A stretch of 64,000 nucleotides of DNA from the NCBI RefSeq assembly GCF_010093445.1, contig NZ_PDWW01000002.1, forward strand, positions 1 through 64,000, in the 5' to 3' direction. The stretch is from Pseudoxanthomonas japonensis. GTDB taxonomy: Bacteria; Pseudomonadota; Gammaproteobacteria; Xanthomonadales; Xanthomonadaceae. How positions within the stretch are numbered: position 1 is the stretch's first letter; every line of letters starts with the position of its first letter. Positions 13,225 through 24,320 of this stretch are shown in pieces. Below the pieces are notes generated by a model. The model made no database searches. It had not been told where the DNA came from and saw only the letters and a program-made list of their open reading frames with translations. Made by a program: the position numbers and the translations under genes.

Positions 13225-14004
13225 ATGCGCGTACTGGTCAGCAACGACGACGGCGTCGACGCCCCCGGCATCCGAATCCTGGCAGAGGGCCTGCGCAGTG
13301 CGGGCCACGAAGTGTACGTGGTCGCTCCCGACCGCGACCGCTCCGGTGCCAGCAACTCGCTGACGCTCGACCTGCCGATCCGGCTGAAGCGCATCGACCA
13401 CTACACCTGCAGCATCGCCGGCACGCCGACCGACTGCGTGCACCTTGCGCTGACCGGCATGCTGGAGTTCGAGCCGGACATCGTGGTGTCGGGCATCAAC
13501 AACACCGCCAATCTGGGCGATGACGTCATCTACTCAGGCACCGTGTCGGCGGCGATGGAAGGCCGCTTCCTTGGCCTGCCGGCAGTGGCCATGTCGCTGG
13601 CCACCAAGAACCACGATGCGAAGCACTACGAGACCGCGGCGCGTGCCGCCGTGGAGATCGTGGCGCGCCTGAAGGCTGATCCGCTGCCCGCTGACACCAT
13701 CCTCAACGTCAATGTGCCGGATCTGGCATGGAGCGACGTGCGCGGCTTCGAGGTCACGCGCTTGGGTAATCGGCACCGGTCCGAGCCTTGCGTTCCGCAA
13801 CCGGATCCGCGCGGGCATACCGTGTACTGGATCGGTCCGGCCGGACGCGAGCAGGATGCGGGTCCAGGTACCGACTTCCATGCGGTGCGCACGGGCCACA
13901 TCTCGATCACGCCCATCCACGTCGACCTGACCCGCTACCAGGCGCTGGAAAAGGTGGCGGGCTGGGTAGGTGGCCTGACCGCCGCGCTCGAGGGCTCGGC
14001 ATGA
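13225..14004 (+). CDS. surE: 5'/3'-nucleotidase SurE
   Basis: A 259-residue metal-dependent nucleoside monophosphate phosphatase used in stationary-phase survival. The metal-site motif is [36 protein letters not shown] is the second conserved block. The ATG at 13225 gives the canonical N-terminus; the ATG at 13201 would add eight unusual residues. Its stop overlaps pcm. Confidence 0.95.
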   Translation: MRVLVSNDDGVDAPGIRILAEGLRSAGHEVYVVAPDRDRSGASNSLTLDLPIRLKRIDHYTCSIAGTPTDCVHLALTGMLEFEPDIVVSGINNTANLGDDVIYSGTVSAAMEGRFLGLPAVAMSLATKNHDAKHYETAARAAVEIVARLKADPLPADTILNVNVPDLAWSDVRGFEVTRLGNRHRSEPCVPQPDPRGHTVYWIGPAGREQDAGPGTDFHAVRTGHISITPIHVDLTRYQALEKVAGWVGGLTAALEGSA

Positions 14005-14678
14005 CGCCACGGTTGCGGCTGCAGCCCGAAGCGGTGGGCATGGGCATGACCTCGCAGCGTGTGCGCGACCGGCTGGTCGAACGGTTGCGTGAGGCCGGCA
14101 TCGCCGACGAGCGCGTGCTCAATGCCATCCGCACGCTGCCGCGCCACCTGTTCGTCGACGAGGCGCTCGCCACGCGCGCGTACGAAGACACCGCGCTGCC
14201 GATCGGGCACAGCCAGACCATCTCGCAGCCGTGGGTGGTGGCGAGGATGACCGAGGTGCTGCTGGAGACCGAGCCGAAGAAGGTGCTGGAAATCGGCACG
14301 GGCTCGGGCTACCAGGCCGCGGTGCTGGCCGTGCTGGGGCTGGAGGTCTACACCGTCGAGCGCATCGGCGACCTGCTTCGCCAGGCCCGCAAGCGCCTGC
14401 GCCAGATGGGCATGAACGTGCGCAGCAAGCACGACGACGGCCGCATCGGCTGGGCCGAGCACGGCCCCTACGACGCCATCATCGTCACCGCCGCGGCACC
14501 GGCGCTGGTGCCGGTACTGGTGGAACAGCTCGCCGTCGGCGGGCAACTCGTCGCCCCGGTCGGCGGCAGCGGTTCCCAGTCGCTGGTGCGGCTGGTGAAG
14601 CGCGCCGATGGCAGCGTCGAGGAAACCACGCTCGCGCCGGTGGTGTTCGTGCCGCTGCTGTCGGGCACCCTGGATTGA
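14001..14678 (+). CDS. pcm: Protein-L-isoaspartate O-methyltransferase
   Basis: A 225-residue repair enzyme that uses S-adenosylmethionine to methylate isoaspartyl residues in aged proteins. Motifs are [25 protein letters not shown] and the AdoMet loop [16 protein letters not shown]. The C-terminal [15 protein letters not shown] is typical. The surE-pcm overlap (ATGA) points to one operon. Confidence 0.95.
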   Translation: MTPRLRLQPEAVGMGMTSQRVRDRLVERLREAGIADERVLNAIRTLPRHLFVDEALATRAYEDTALPIGHSQTISQPWVVARMTEVLLETEPKKVLEIGTGSGYQAAVLAVLGLEVYTVERIGDLLRQARKRLRQMGMNVRSKHDDGRIGWAEHGPYDAIIVTAAAPALVPVLVEQLAVGGQLVAPVGGSGSQSLVRLVKRADGSVEETTLAPVVFVPLLSGTLD

Positions 14679-14683
14679 ATGAA

Positions 14684-15340
14684 GTGACGAATTCTCCGCA
14701 GCACGATGGACTTGCTAACAGCCCGGCCTCGCTGGGCGAACAGGTGGCCGGCATCATCGAACGCCTGCCACCCGACAAGCTCAGCCTGGGCGAACTGCTG
14801 GATGTCTTCAGCGATGAAGGCCTGTTGCTGCTGACCATCCTGCTGACGCTGGTGTTCCTGATCCCGGTGTCGATCCCCGGCGTCAGTACCGTGTTCGGTG
14901 CGGCCATCCTGCTGGTCGGCGTGAGTCGCCTGTTCAATCGTCCGCTCTGGCTACCGCAACGGATCAAGGACAAGGCGTTGCCGGCCGACCGCCTGCGTCC
15001 CGGCCTGACTGCGGGTCTGGTGTGGGTGCGCCGCATGGAGAAGATCAGCCGCCCGCACCGGCTGCGTTTCTTCGTCGATGGGCCAGGGCAGGGCGTCATC
15101 AACAATCTCGCTTTCATCCTGGCCGCGCTGCTGCTGATGGCGCCCTTCGGATTCGTGCCATTCAGCAACACCCTGCCAGCCTTGGCGCTGCTGCTGTATG
15201 CCATCGGCTTCATCCAGCGCGACGGGGGCGCGATCCTGCTGGGCCATCTGGCCAACATCGGCACGATCGTCTACTTCAGCGTGCTGATCGGTGGCGGCGG
15301 CGTGGCGGCACGCGAACTGTTCCAGCGATTGACCGGCTGA
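14684..15340 (+). CDS. ExoD-family membrane protein
   Basis: About 218 residues, resembling the exopolysaccharide-synthesis ExoD family. It has a cytoplasmic head (VAGIIERLPPDKLSLGELLD) and several membrane segments, including LLLLTILLTLVFLIPVSIPG and NLAFILAALLLMAPFGFVPF. The start is uncertain: GTG 14684 is chosen just after the pcm stop, while TTG 14675 would overlap pcm. Position between pcm and nlpD suggests cotranscription. The exact role is unknown. Confidence 0.75.
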   Translation: MTNSPQHDGLANSPASLGEQVAGIIERLPPDKLSLGELLDVFSDEGLLLLTILLTLVFLIPVSIPGVSTVFGAAILLVGVSRLFNRPLWLPQRIKDKALPADRLRPGLTAGLVWVRRMEKISRPHRLRFFVDGPGQGVINNLAFILAALLLMAPFGFVPFSNTLPALALLLYAIGFIQRDGGAILLGHLANIGTIVYFSVLIGGGGVAARELFQRLTG

Positions 15341-15379
15341 GCCGTGCGGCTTCCGCCCTGTGAGGAAACGAACGAACGC

Positions 15380-16180
15380 ATGACCACGACGCTCCGCTCC
15401 GGCCATCGCATCACGCGCGCCCTCCTGATCGGCATCGCCATGGCCGTGCTGGCCGCCTGCTCCACGACGGTGGTGCGCGAACCCTCTGCTTCGTCGCCTG
15501 CACGGCAGACCTCGCAGGGCAAGCCTGGCGCCACGGTGCGTGTGCAGCGCGGCGACACGCTCTACGGCATCGCGTTCCGCAACGGCGTGGACGTCAACGA
15601 TCTTGCGCGCTGGAACAGCCTGTCGGCGCCGTACACGATCTATCCTGGCCAGTCGCTCAAGCTGTTCCCGGGCAGCGGCGTCAGCCGTCCTCCGGCGACG
15701 ACCGCCACGACCACGCCGACGAAGCCGGCCACCGGCACGACCACGCGGCCGGTCCCGCCGCCCGCGCCGGTCACCCGACCCACAGCGCCGCCGGCTCCTG
15801 CGAGCAGTGGCTTCTCCTGGCGCTGGCCTGCTGATGGCCACCTGATCGGTCGCTTCGTGGCGGGCGACGCCAGCAAGCAGGGCGTGGACATCGCAGGCAG
15901 CAGCGGGCAGGCGGTGCGCGCCGCCGCGGACGGCGTGGTGGTGTATTCCGGTGCGGGCCTGGTGGGCTATGGCGAGTTGATCATCGTCAAGCACAGCGAG
16001 GCCTGGCTTTCGGCGTATGGCCACAACCGCAAGCGGCTCGTCAACGAAGGCCAGAGCGTCAAGGCCGGGCAGCAGATCGCGGAAATGGGCAGCAGTGGCG
16101 CGTCGCGCGAGATGCTGCACTTCGAGATCCGCCACAACGGCAAGCCCGTCGACCCGCTGCAGTACCTGCCGCCACGCTGA
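15380..16180 (+). CDS. nlpD: NlpD-like lipoprotein with LysM and degenerate M23 (LytM) domain
   Basis: A 266-residue outer-membrane lipoprotein with lipobox LAAC. One LysM domain follows (VQRGDTLYGIAFRNGVDVND to IYPGQSLKLF), then a Pro/Thr linker and a C-terminal LytM domain (WRWPADGHLIGRF). The usual catalytic HxxxD is replaced by KQGVD and the HxH by MLHFE, so the domain is probably inactive. That fits NlpD, which activates the amidase AmiC at the septum. The ATG at 15380 is preceded by GAGGA. It sits after surE-pcm as in E. coli. Confidence 0.88.
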   Translation: MTTTLRSGHRITRALLIGIAMAVLAACSTTVVREPSASSPARQTSQGKPGATVRVQRGDTLYGIAFRNGVDVNDLARWNSLSAPYTIYPGQSLKLFPGSGVSRPPATTATTTPTKPATGTTTRPVPPPAPVTRPTAPPAPASSGFSWRWPADGHLIGRFVAGDASKQGVDIAGSSGQAVRAAADGVVVYSGAGLVGYGELIIVKHSEAWLSAYGHNRKRLVNEGQSVKAGQQIAEMGSSGASREMLHFEIRHNGKPVDPLQYLPPR

Positions 16181-16186
16181 GCGGCA

Positions 16187-16828
16187 TCACGTGCGCGCGG
16201 GTCGCCAGGGGAGCCGCCCGCTGGCGGCTGCTCCGGTTCGGCCAGGAGACCTGACGCACAACGACGTCCCCCGGCGGTAGTCCGTGCCCCATGTGCGGTG
16301 CCCGGCGGTGTCGATGTGGATCCTCGTCGGCGTGTAGAAGCCCAGGCCCATCCGCAGCGAAGGGCCTTGCCTGCGCCAGAATTCGCACAGCGCTTCGGTG
16401 CGCGTGTCGTCGGTCAGGTCGAAATCGAGGGCGTTGTTGCGAAGATGGCGGCTGCGTGTGCTTCCGCCCGCGCACCGGTTCACCTCGGCGGAGCGGTAGC
16501 CAGAGCGGACATTGCCGCCCTCGACGATCCCCATGCGCTCCAACTGTGCCACCACGCGTAGCGTCGGCACGATCTTGTCCGCATGCTCGCGTGGCGGCAG
16601 CAGGAACTCCGGGCCGCAGGTGCGCTAGCGGCGACTGGACCGCAACAGGGCGGACATCGGAACCACGTTGCCAACGCCGGCCCGGGCCAGGGTGCCTTCG
16701 TAGTCGGCCAGCGCCGTGGCGTCGCTGCTGCGTCGCCACGTTTCATAGCGCTCGGCGGCATCCGGGAGAAGAGGCGTACAGGCTGCGGTGGCGAGGACGA
16801 TGAGCAGCAGAAGCGGGCGCTGCGTCAT
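16187..16828 (-). pseudogene. M15-like peptidase lipoprotein interrupted by an in-frame TAG
   Basis: One continuous reading frame from the ATG at 16828 encodes a lipoprotein signal (RPLLLLIVLATAAC) and 67 residues, then TAG at 16625-16627. The same frame then continues to 16187 with CGPEFLLPP, RSGYRSAEVNRCAGGSTRSR, the metal-site-like HLRNNALDFDL and IHIDTAGHRTWGTDYR. This is the arrangement of small D-Ala-D-Ala carboxypeptidase-like (M15) proteins. A TGG-to-TAG change would explain it. It may be a real nonsense mutation, a sequencing error, or two separately translated parts. It follows the Mth938 gene by 7 bases. Confidence 0.6.
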
Positions 16829-16835
16829 GCAGAGG

Positions 16836-17213
16836 TCAGCGTGGCGCCAACAGGAATCCGGCCACGACCTTGCGCGACTCACTGGCCAGCACGTTGAAGG
16901 TGCGGGCGGCCGCGGCGTTGGTCATGACTTCGAGTCCCACGCCCTGGCGCAGGCAGGCGGCCATGACGGCGGCGGGCGGGAAGACCTGGCGTTCGCCCGT
17001 GCCCAACAGGACTACTTCCGGTTGCAGCGCGAGCAGCGGAAGCAGATCGTCCGGCGTCAGCGCAGCGCTGTCCTGGACCGGCCAGGCTTCGATGAGCTGC
17101 TGCGGCGAGAGGATGAAGCTGGATGACAGGGTGCGGTCGTTCACCCGGGCGACCTGGCCGTCGGCGGATCGCAGGGTGAAGGCGTAATCGGGAAGTTCGT
17201 GGCTGAGCTGCAT
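16836..17213 (-). CDS. Mth938/NDUFAF3-like domain protein
   Basis: A 125-residue protein of the Mth938 (DUF498) family. Typical stretches are FILSPQQLIEAWPV, QPEVVLLGTGERQVFPP and GVGLEVMTNAAAARTFNVLA. The biochemical role in bacteria is unknown; a eukaryotic relative helps complex I assembly. It is followed closely by the broken M15 lipoprotein gene on the same strand and preceded by yhbY. Confidence 0.88.
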   Translation of the reverse strand: MQLSHELPDYAFTLRSADGQVARVNDRTLSSSFILSPQQLIEAWPVQDSAALTPDDLLPLLALQPEVVLLGTGERQVFPPAAVMAACLRQGVGLEVMTNAAAARTFNVLASESRKVVAGFLLAPR

Positions 17214-17236
17214 GGCGGGCGGCCTGCGTGGCGGGC

Positions 17237-17542
17237 TCAGCCGCGCGGCAGCACGATCTGCCGGCGTTCCTTGCTGGGGCGGTACAGGACGGCGGTATGG
17301 CCGATCCGCTGCACCAGGGCAGCATCGGCCTGGTCGGCCAGCTCCCCGATCATGGCGTCGCGTGCCTCGCGGTCTTCACCGGCGACCTTGACCTTGACCA
17401 GTTCATGCTGCTCAAGCACCGCGTCCAGTTCGGCGATGAAGGCCGGCGTGATGCCCTTGTTCCCGATCTGCAGCAGCGCCTTCAGGTCGTGGGCCTGGCC
17501 GCGCAGGAAACGGGTCTGGGCAGCGGTCAGGACTACAGGCAT
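17237..17542 (-). CDS. yhbY: CRS1/YhbY-family ribosome assembly RNA-binding protein
   Basis: A 101-residue protein of the CRM domain family. LTAAQTRFLRGQAHDLKALL and the loop IGNKGITPAFIAELDAVLEQ (GNKG here, close to the family GxxG) define it; VKVKVAG and LYRPSK follow. YhbY binds pre-50S particles. It is divergent from rlmE, as in many proteobacteria (yhbY/rlmE-ftsH), with about 100 bases between the starts. Confidence 0.93.
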   Translation of the reverse strand: MPVVLTAAQTRFLRGQAHDLKALLQIGNKGITPAFIAELDAVLEQHELVKVKVAGEDREARDAMIGELADQADAALVQRIGHTAVLYRPSKERRQIVLPRG

Positions 17543-17643
17543 GCGGCACGGTACGGGTCGAAAAGGGGGATCAGGGTATCATGGCGACCCCCACGAACGG
17601 CTCCGGCGGCTCCCGTCGCAGCGTGCCCGGAGACCTTGCCGAC

Positions 17644-18276
17644 ATGGCCACCCGCAGCAAGAGCAGCCAGCGCTGGCTCAAGGAACACTTCTCCGATCCC
17701 TACGTGAAGAAGGCCCAGGCCGAGGGCCTGCGTTCGCGTGCTGCCTACAAGCTGGAAGAACTGCTGGAGCGCGACCGCCTGCTCAAGCCCGGCATGGTGG
17801 TCGTCGACCTGGGCGCCGCGCCGGGCGGCTGGTCGCAGTTCGTCCGCCAGGCGATGGGTGACAGCGGCCGGGTGGTGGCCATGGACATCCTGGACATGCC
17901 CCCGCTGGCGGGCGTGGACTTCCTTCATGGGGATTTCAGGGAAGACAGCGTCCTATCCCAGTTGGAAGCCATGCTGGACGGCGCGCCCGTGGACCTTGTG
18001 CTGTCCGATATGGCCCCCAATAAGAGTGGTGTGGATGCGGTGGACCAGCCGCGGATGATGCATCTGGCGGAGTTGGCGATGGAGTTCGCCGACAGCCACC
18101 TGAAGCCGGGCGGGGCGTTCCTGATCAAGCTGTTCCAGGGCACCGGCTCCGACGACTACATCCGCGAGCTTCGCCGCCGCTATGACAAGGTGGCGATCCG
18201 CAAACCGGACGCGTCCCGCAAGCGTTCCCCCGAGGTGTACGCCCTGGGACAGGGCAAGCGGGCCCAGATCAAGTAA
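17644..18276 (+). CDS. rlmE: 23S rRNA (uridine(2552)-2'-O)-methyltransferase
   Basis: A 210-residue AdoMet-dependent methyltransferase acting on U2552 of 23S rRNA. Motifs are SQRWLKEHFSDPYVKKAQ, SRAAYKLEEL (catalytic Lys), VVDLGAAPGGWSQFV, the catalytic Asp in LSDMAPNKSG and the Lys in FLIKLFQG. ATG 17644 gives the family N-terminus with GGAGA upstream; ATG 17581 would add 21 residues not expected in the family. ftsH follows. Confidence 0.94.
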   Translation: MATRSKSSQRWLKEHFSDPYVKKAQAEGLRSRAAYKLEELLERDRLLKPGMVVVDLGAAPGGWSQFVRQAMGDSGRVVAMDILDMPPLAGVDFLHGDFREDSVLSQLEAMLDGAPVDLVLSDMAPNKSGVDAVDQPRMMHLAELAMEFADSHLKPGGAFLIKLFQGTGSDDYIRELRRRYDKVAIRKPDASRKRSPEVYALGQGKRAQIK

Positions 18277-18325
18277 GGTGGCTTAACGTGCGAATGAGCA
18301 AAGAGGAACAGCGGAGCCGATGCGG

Positions 18326-20257
<1,932 letters not shown>

Positions 20258-20280
20258 GGCGCGTTGCCAGCGTGATGACG

Positions 20281-20312
20281 AAAGGCCAGACTGGTGTCTG
20301 GCCTTTTTTTTG
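20281..20312 (+). terminator. Rho-independent terminator after ftsH
   Basis: GGCCAGAC, loop TGGT, GTCTGGCC, followed by a run of eight T. It lies 24 bases after the ftsH stop and ends the yhbY-divergent rlmE-ftsH transcript. Confidence 0.9.
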
Positions 20313-20387
20313 GCCATGGCCGTCGTCGGCAGGGGTGCCGAAGAGCCAACACGCCGACCACGGGGAGATGTCGTGAAAGGGGATGCC

Positions 20388-20894
20388 ATGAAAGCGATCC
20401 GGAGGGGAGTCCTTCTGCTCGGGTCCGTGTCGATGATGCCGTTTGCGCACGCCGCGGATTTCACTGCGCAGCGCTCCGTGCCATTCGCAGAGGATTCGAT
20501 CGTCGCCGGAAACATCAAGCGGGAGTGCCCCATCGGCACCCAGCTGACCGATGCGCTGGTGCGCTTCGCCTCCGCCGGGGGCCATCGCGTTGAACTGGTG
20601 GAGACGCTGGACACCGCGTCGGGGCAGGCACTCAAGCTGGAATTCCATGACGCGCAGAGTGCGGGCAACGCCTGGATGGGCCATCGCAAGTCGGTCACCG
20701 TGAAAGGCTGGCTCTACCGCGATGGACAGCAGGTCGCGAAGTTCGTCGCGCGCCGGAACTCCGGAGGCGGATTCGCCGGCGGATTCAAGGGCTCATGTGC
20801 GGTGCTGGAACGGACCGTCAATGCCATCGGCAAGGACGTGGCGGGGTGGTTGAACAACCCGGTCGACGGTGGCCAACTCGGCGACCTTCGCTGA
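20388..20894 (+). CDS. Secreted hypothetical protein
   Basis: A 168-residue exported protein: basic start MKAIRRG, hydrophobic core, AHA-A cleavage site near residue 21. The mature part has TAQRSVPFAEDSIVAGNIKR, a Cys in RECPIGTQLTD and a Cys near the end (GFKGSCAVLERTV), which could form a disulphide. A glycine-rich loop (RRNSGGGFAGGFKGS) precedes the second Cys. AAAGGGG precedes ATG 20388; GTG 20373 in frame is an alternative. The gene lies between ftsH and folP. No function recognised. Confidence 0.7.
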   Translation: MKAIRRGVLLLGSVSMMPFAHAADFTAQRSVPFAEDSIVAGNIKRECPIGTQLTDALVRFASAGGHRVELVETLDTASGQALKLEFHDAQSAGNAWMGHRKSVTVKGWLYRDGQQVAKFVARRNSGGGFAGGFKGSCAVLERTVNAIGKDVAGWLNNPVDGGQLGDLR

Positions 20895-20926
20895 CGCGAC
20901 CTGCGCATCACAACGGGACCACACCC

Positions 20927-21826
20927 ATGTTCGACACCGTACCTCAACTGGACTGCACCGGCCGCATCCTCAAGCTGGACCGCCCGCAGGTGATGGGCAT
21001 CGTCAACGTCACGCCGGATTCCTTCTCCGATGGCGGCGCGCACGACACCACCGACGCGGCCGTGGCGCATGCGCTTTCGTTGGTAGAGCAGGGCGCGGAC
21101 CTGCTCGACATCGGTGGCGAGTCCACGCGGCCGGGCGCCGGCGAGGTGCCGCTGGAGGAGGAACTCCGTCGCGTCGTGCCGGTGATCGAGCAACTCGCCG
21201 CACGCGTGGAGGTGCCGATCAGCGTCGACACGTCCAAACCCGAGGTGATGCGTGCAGCCGTGCAGGCGGGCGCGGGCATGATCAACGACGTCTACGCGTT
21301 GCGCCGCGATGGTGCACTCGAAGCGGCGGCCGCGCTCGCCGTGCCGGTGGTGCTGATGCACATGCAGGGCGAGCCGCGTTCCATGCAGGCTGCACCCGGC
21401 TACGACGATGTCGTCGGCGAGGTGCATCGCTTCCTCGCCGAGCGCATCTTCGCGGCCGAGATGTCGGGCATCGCGAAGCAGCGCATCGTCGTCGACCCGG
21501 GCTTCGGCTTCGGCAAGGACACCGCGCACAACCTGCAACTGCTCGCACAGCTGCAGCGCTTCGTCGAACTCGGGGTGCCGGTGCTGGCCGGCCTGTCGCG
21601 CAAGCGCAGCATCGGCCAGCTCACCGGCCGCGACGTGCCGGCGGAGCGCGTGGCCGGATCGGTCGCCGCGCACCTGATCGCCGCGCAGCGCGGCGCGGCC
21701 ATCGTGCGCGTGCACGATGTGGCGGCCACCGTGGATGCGCTGAAGGTCTGGAACGCCGTGGCCGCGGTACCGCTGCCGCGGCAGGCCGCCGTCGCACCGT
21801 CCATCCGCTGGCCCGACGACGACTGA
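20927..21826 (+). CDS. folP: Dihydropteroate synthase
   Basis: A 299-residue folate-pathway TIM-barrel enzyme that condenses p-aminobenzoate with hydroxymethyl-dihydropterin diphosphate; it is the sulfonamide target. Key motifs are MGIVNVTPDSFSDGGAHD, DIGGESTRPGAGEV, INDVYALR, VLMHMQGEPRSMQ and DPGFGFGKDTAHN, then AGLSRKRSIG. A position downstream of ftsH is widespread. The usual glmM neighbour is not here. Confidence 0.96.
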   Translation: MFDTVPQLDCTGRILKLDRPQVMGIVNVTPDSFSDGGAHDTTDAAVAHALSLVEQGADLLDIGGESTRPGAGEVPLEEELRRVVPVIEQLAARVEVPISVDTSKPEVMRAAVQAGAGMINDVYALRRDGALEAAAALAVPVVLMHMQGEPRSMQAAPGYDDVVGEVHRFLAERIFAAEMSGIAKQRIVVDPGFGFGKDTAHNLQLLAQLQRFVELGVPVLAGLSRKRSIGQLTGRDVPAERVAGSVAAHLIAAQRGAAIVRVHDVAATVDALKVWNAVAAVPLPRQAAVAPSIRWPDDD

Positions 21827-21835
21827 CGGGCGCCC

Positions 21836-21872
21836 AACAAAAAAACCGCCAGGGGCATGCGCCGCTGGCGGT
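21836..21872 (-). terminator. Terminator for the 21912-24320 lipoprotein gene
   Basis: On the minus strand the stem is ACCGCCAG / CTGGCGGT followed by a T run (seven T). It lies between the convergent folP and lipoprotein genes and fits the minus-strand gene best, because the plus strand has no T run after the stem. Confidence 0.8.
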
Positions 21873-21911
21873 CAGGGTCGTGCATCGCCGGCGCCACGCG
21901 CCGGATCCTGC

Positions 21912-24320
21912 TCAACGGGTCAGGCTTGCGCGGGCCGTGCGCGGCGGCGTGGCGGTGCCGCGGGTCAGCGGACGCGTCTGCTCGATCACCGTCGAGGACA
22001 GCGTCTGGGTACTGGGAGCGCTGCCGGCGACGACCGGCTGCGACGTGGCGCTCGTGTTGCGGGTCGGCGTCAGTGGCTGCGAACCGTTGACGAGCGTCGG
22101 GCCGCCGCCGGTGGCCTGCTTCCACTGCCGCAGCAGCGCGCGCAGGGCTTCAGGCTTGTTGGTGGACTCCGCGCGGCTGACCTGGTTGACGCTGTTTTCG
22201 CCATGGCAGCCCGCACAGGTGCGGATCTCGCCGGGCTGCATCGTCACCCACACGCGTTCGCGCACGACCGGTTCGCCGCTGGCGTCGGTGGTCTGCCAGG
22301 CAAGCGCGCGGTTGGCGGGAACGAACACCGCGGTCGAGCCGTCGGCGGCAATCTTGGTACTGCCCGCCGGCCCGCCCGTATTGGCCACGTTGTACTGGCT
22401 GCTGGCCATCGGCTGGGCGAGGACACGGCGTCCTGCTTCCACGCCGGGATAGCCGCGGACCTGGTTGCCCTGCAGGATCTGGTAGTGGCTGATCTGGTAG
22501 ACCTTGCCGGTGGCCTTCGCGGTTTTCACGCCGCCCGGGACTTCCAGGTTGAAGGGCTGCTGCAGGTCACCGCGGTCGCGGCTGGTCTGGTTGCGGGTGA
22601 CGAGCAACGACAGGTTGTTGGTCTTCAGCCAGTTGCGCAACGCCGCTTCGTCGACCTGCTCCTCGGCCAGCACGGCACGCTCGGGGGCTTCCAGGGCCCA
22701 ACTGCCGGCCGTGGGACGCTGGCGCGCGAGCACTTCCACCGGTTCGATTTCCCACAACAGGCCGTCGAAGCTCTTCAGGGTGTCCGGGCTCCACCACGAG
22801 AGCGTCTTGCGGACGCCCGAGGTCAGCGCACTGCCGGCGACCAGCATGTTCGATGCGTCGGTCCGCAACTGGTACAGACGGAACTGGGTGGAGGTCTGCA
22901 CCATCGGGCTGGTCGTGTAACTCGCCAGCAGCTGGCCGGTGCTGATCGGCAGCGGGTTGCGGAAGCGGCCCGCGGACAGGCTGTTGCTGACCGCCGCGGG
23001 CGACGCGTCCTCGAACACCATCTGCTCGGCGTTGAGCGTCGGCGCGCCGGTGAAGCGCACGATCTGGTCGCTGGTCATCGAACCGAACTCGCGCGCGTAG
23101 ATGCCGTAGTACGTACCCGGCGTGCGGGGATCCTCGCGGATCTGGAAAACGCCGCCGTCGTTGCGGATGTACTTCTTGTTGGCGATGATCGAGGTGTTGG
23201 TGTTGTCCGACATCGCGCTATCGGTGGCGAACGAACGCTCGATGTAGCCGAACATCAGCTCGTGCCGGCCGATGTGGTTGAGCGTCAGCTCCTCGGTGCC
23301 GTCCTGGTTCATCTGCCACGGCGTGAACAGGTTGAAGGTGAACGCGTTGACGCGACCGTACGCCGCCGACGTCTGGCCCAGTCGCGATTCGGGGAAGTTC
23401 TCCGCCTGGCGCCCGATGTTGGCCGCGCCCGCCGCCTCGCTGGCGTAGTTGGTCGCGCCGAAGGTGCCGGCGTCGGCCTGCTGGTCGCGCTGCAGGTGGT
23501 CCCAGCGGGTGAAGATCACGCGTCCGTAGCTGTCGATCGTCGGCGAGAAGGCGCCGCTCGGCGTGTGGTTGAGCAGGCGCAGCTCGCCGGTGGAAGGCGT
23601 CAGGCTGTACAGGCCCACCAGCGTCGGCGTGCTCTCGTACTCGTCCAGCTGCGGATACAGGTGAGCTTCCCCGGTACGCGGGCGGTCCGATGCGAACAGG
23701 ATGCGATCGTCGCTGGCGTACAGGGGGGACACGTTGTTGTAGGACGTCGGCTGGCCGGCGACCTTGGTGATCACCGCGGTCTGGCCCTGCGCCAGATTGG
23801 CGACTTCATAGAGCTGCCAGCGCGTGTTGACGCTCTCGTACTGCTTGGTCGGCGCGCCGATCAGCATGCTGAAGACGGCCTTCTTGCCGTCCCAGTGCAC
23901 CGTGGGCTCGCGCACGGCGATCGCATTCGCGCCCTGGCGGCCTTCCATGCCGAAGCCGGCTTCCCGGGTGAGGTTGCGCAGGGACCCATCGGGATAGCGG
24001 ATCATCAGATCGCCGCCGCGCGGTACCGCGGCCATGTCGGTCATGTGGTTCGCGAACGCCGACAGGCGCCCGGCAAAAATGTCGCCGGCAGTAGGCACCT
24101 GGGCGACGAACATGATCGGCGTGGTGGGTGCCGAGGTCGCGACCGCGGCGCTGGCCGCGACGCGTGCCTCCGCGGCCTGCGCCGTGGCCTGGGCTGGCGC
24201 GCTGGCGGCGGTTGCCGTTTCCTCGACAAGGGGTTCGGAGCCGGTGCAGGCGGTCAGCAGGGTGCCGAGGGCCAGGATCAGCGCGGTGTTGCGCAGGACA
24301 ACGAGCGTGTTTCGGATCAT
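21912..24320 (-). CDS. Lipoprotein with hydrazine-synthase-alpha-like propeller and C-terminal c-type heme motif
   Basis: An 802-residue lipoprotein: signal ALILALGTLLTAC, an Ala/Thr-rich linker, then repeated beta-propeller-like segments such as GGDLMIRYPDGSLRNLTREA, ILFASDRPRTGEAHLYPQLD and FSPTIDSYGRVIFTRWDHLQ. These resemble the middle domain of the hydrazine synthase alpha subunit (HZS_alpha family), which is common outside anammox bacteria. Near residues 702-706 lies TCAGCHGENS, a single CxxCH heme motif. It is probably an outer-membrane or periplasmic redox protein. ATG 24320 is chosen because it starts the signal peptide. Substrate unknown. Confidence 0.75.
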   Translation of the reverse strand: MIRNTLVVLRNTALILALGTLLTACTGSEPLVEETATAASAPAQATAQAAEARVAASAAVATSAPTTPIMFVAQVPTAGDIFAGRLSAFANHMTDMAAVPRGGDLMIRYPDGSLRNLTREAGFGMEGRQGANAIAVREPTVHWDGKKAVFSMLIGAPTKQYESVNTRWQLYEVANLAQGQTAVITKVAGQPTSYNNVSPLYASDDRILFASDRPRTGEAHLYPQLDEYESTPTLVGLYSLTPSTGELRLLNHTPSGAFSPTIDSYGRVIFTRWDHLQRDQQADAGTFGATNYASEAAGAANIGRQAENFPESRLGQTSAAYGRVNAFTFNLFTPWQMNQDGTEELTLNHIGRHELMFGYIERSFATDSAMSDNTNTSIIANKKYIRNDGGVFQIREDPRTPGTYYGIYAREFGSMTSDQIVRFTGAPTLNAEQMVFEDASPAAVSNSLSAGRFRNPLPISTGQLLASYTTSPMVQTSTQFRLYQLRTDASNMLVAGSALTSGVRKTLSWWSPDTLKSFDGLLWEIEPVEVLARQRPTAGSWALEAPERAVLAEEQVDEAALRNWLKTNNLSLLVTRNQTSRDRGDLQQPFNLEVPGGVKTAKATGKVYQISHYQILQGNQVRGYPGVEAGRRVLAQPMASSQYNVANTGGPAGSTKIAADGSTAVFVPANRALAWQTTDASGEPVVRERVWVTMQPGEIRTCAGCHGENSVNQVSRAESTNKPEALRALLRQWKQATGGGPTLVNGSQPLTPTRNTSATSQPVVAGSAPSTQTLSSTVIEQTRPLTRGTATPPRTARASLTR

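Noticed and set aside
15380-16180. Active M23 endopeptidase
   Set aside because: The catalytic His positions are replaced, so an activator role like NlpD is the better reading.
21912-24320. Anammox hydrazine synthase
   Set aside because: Only the alpha-like middle domain is shared. The other subunits and the anammox context are absent.
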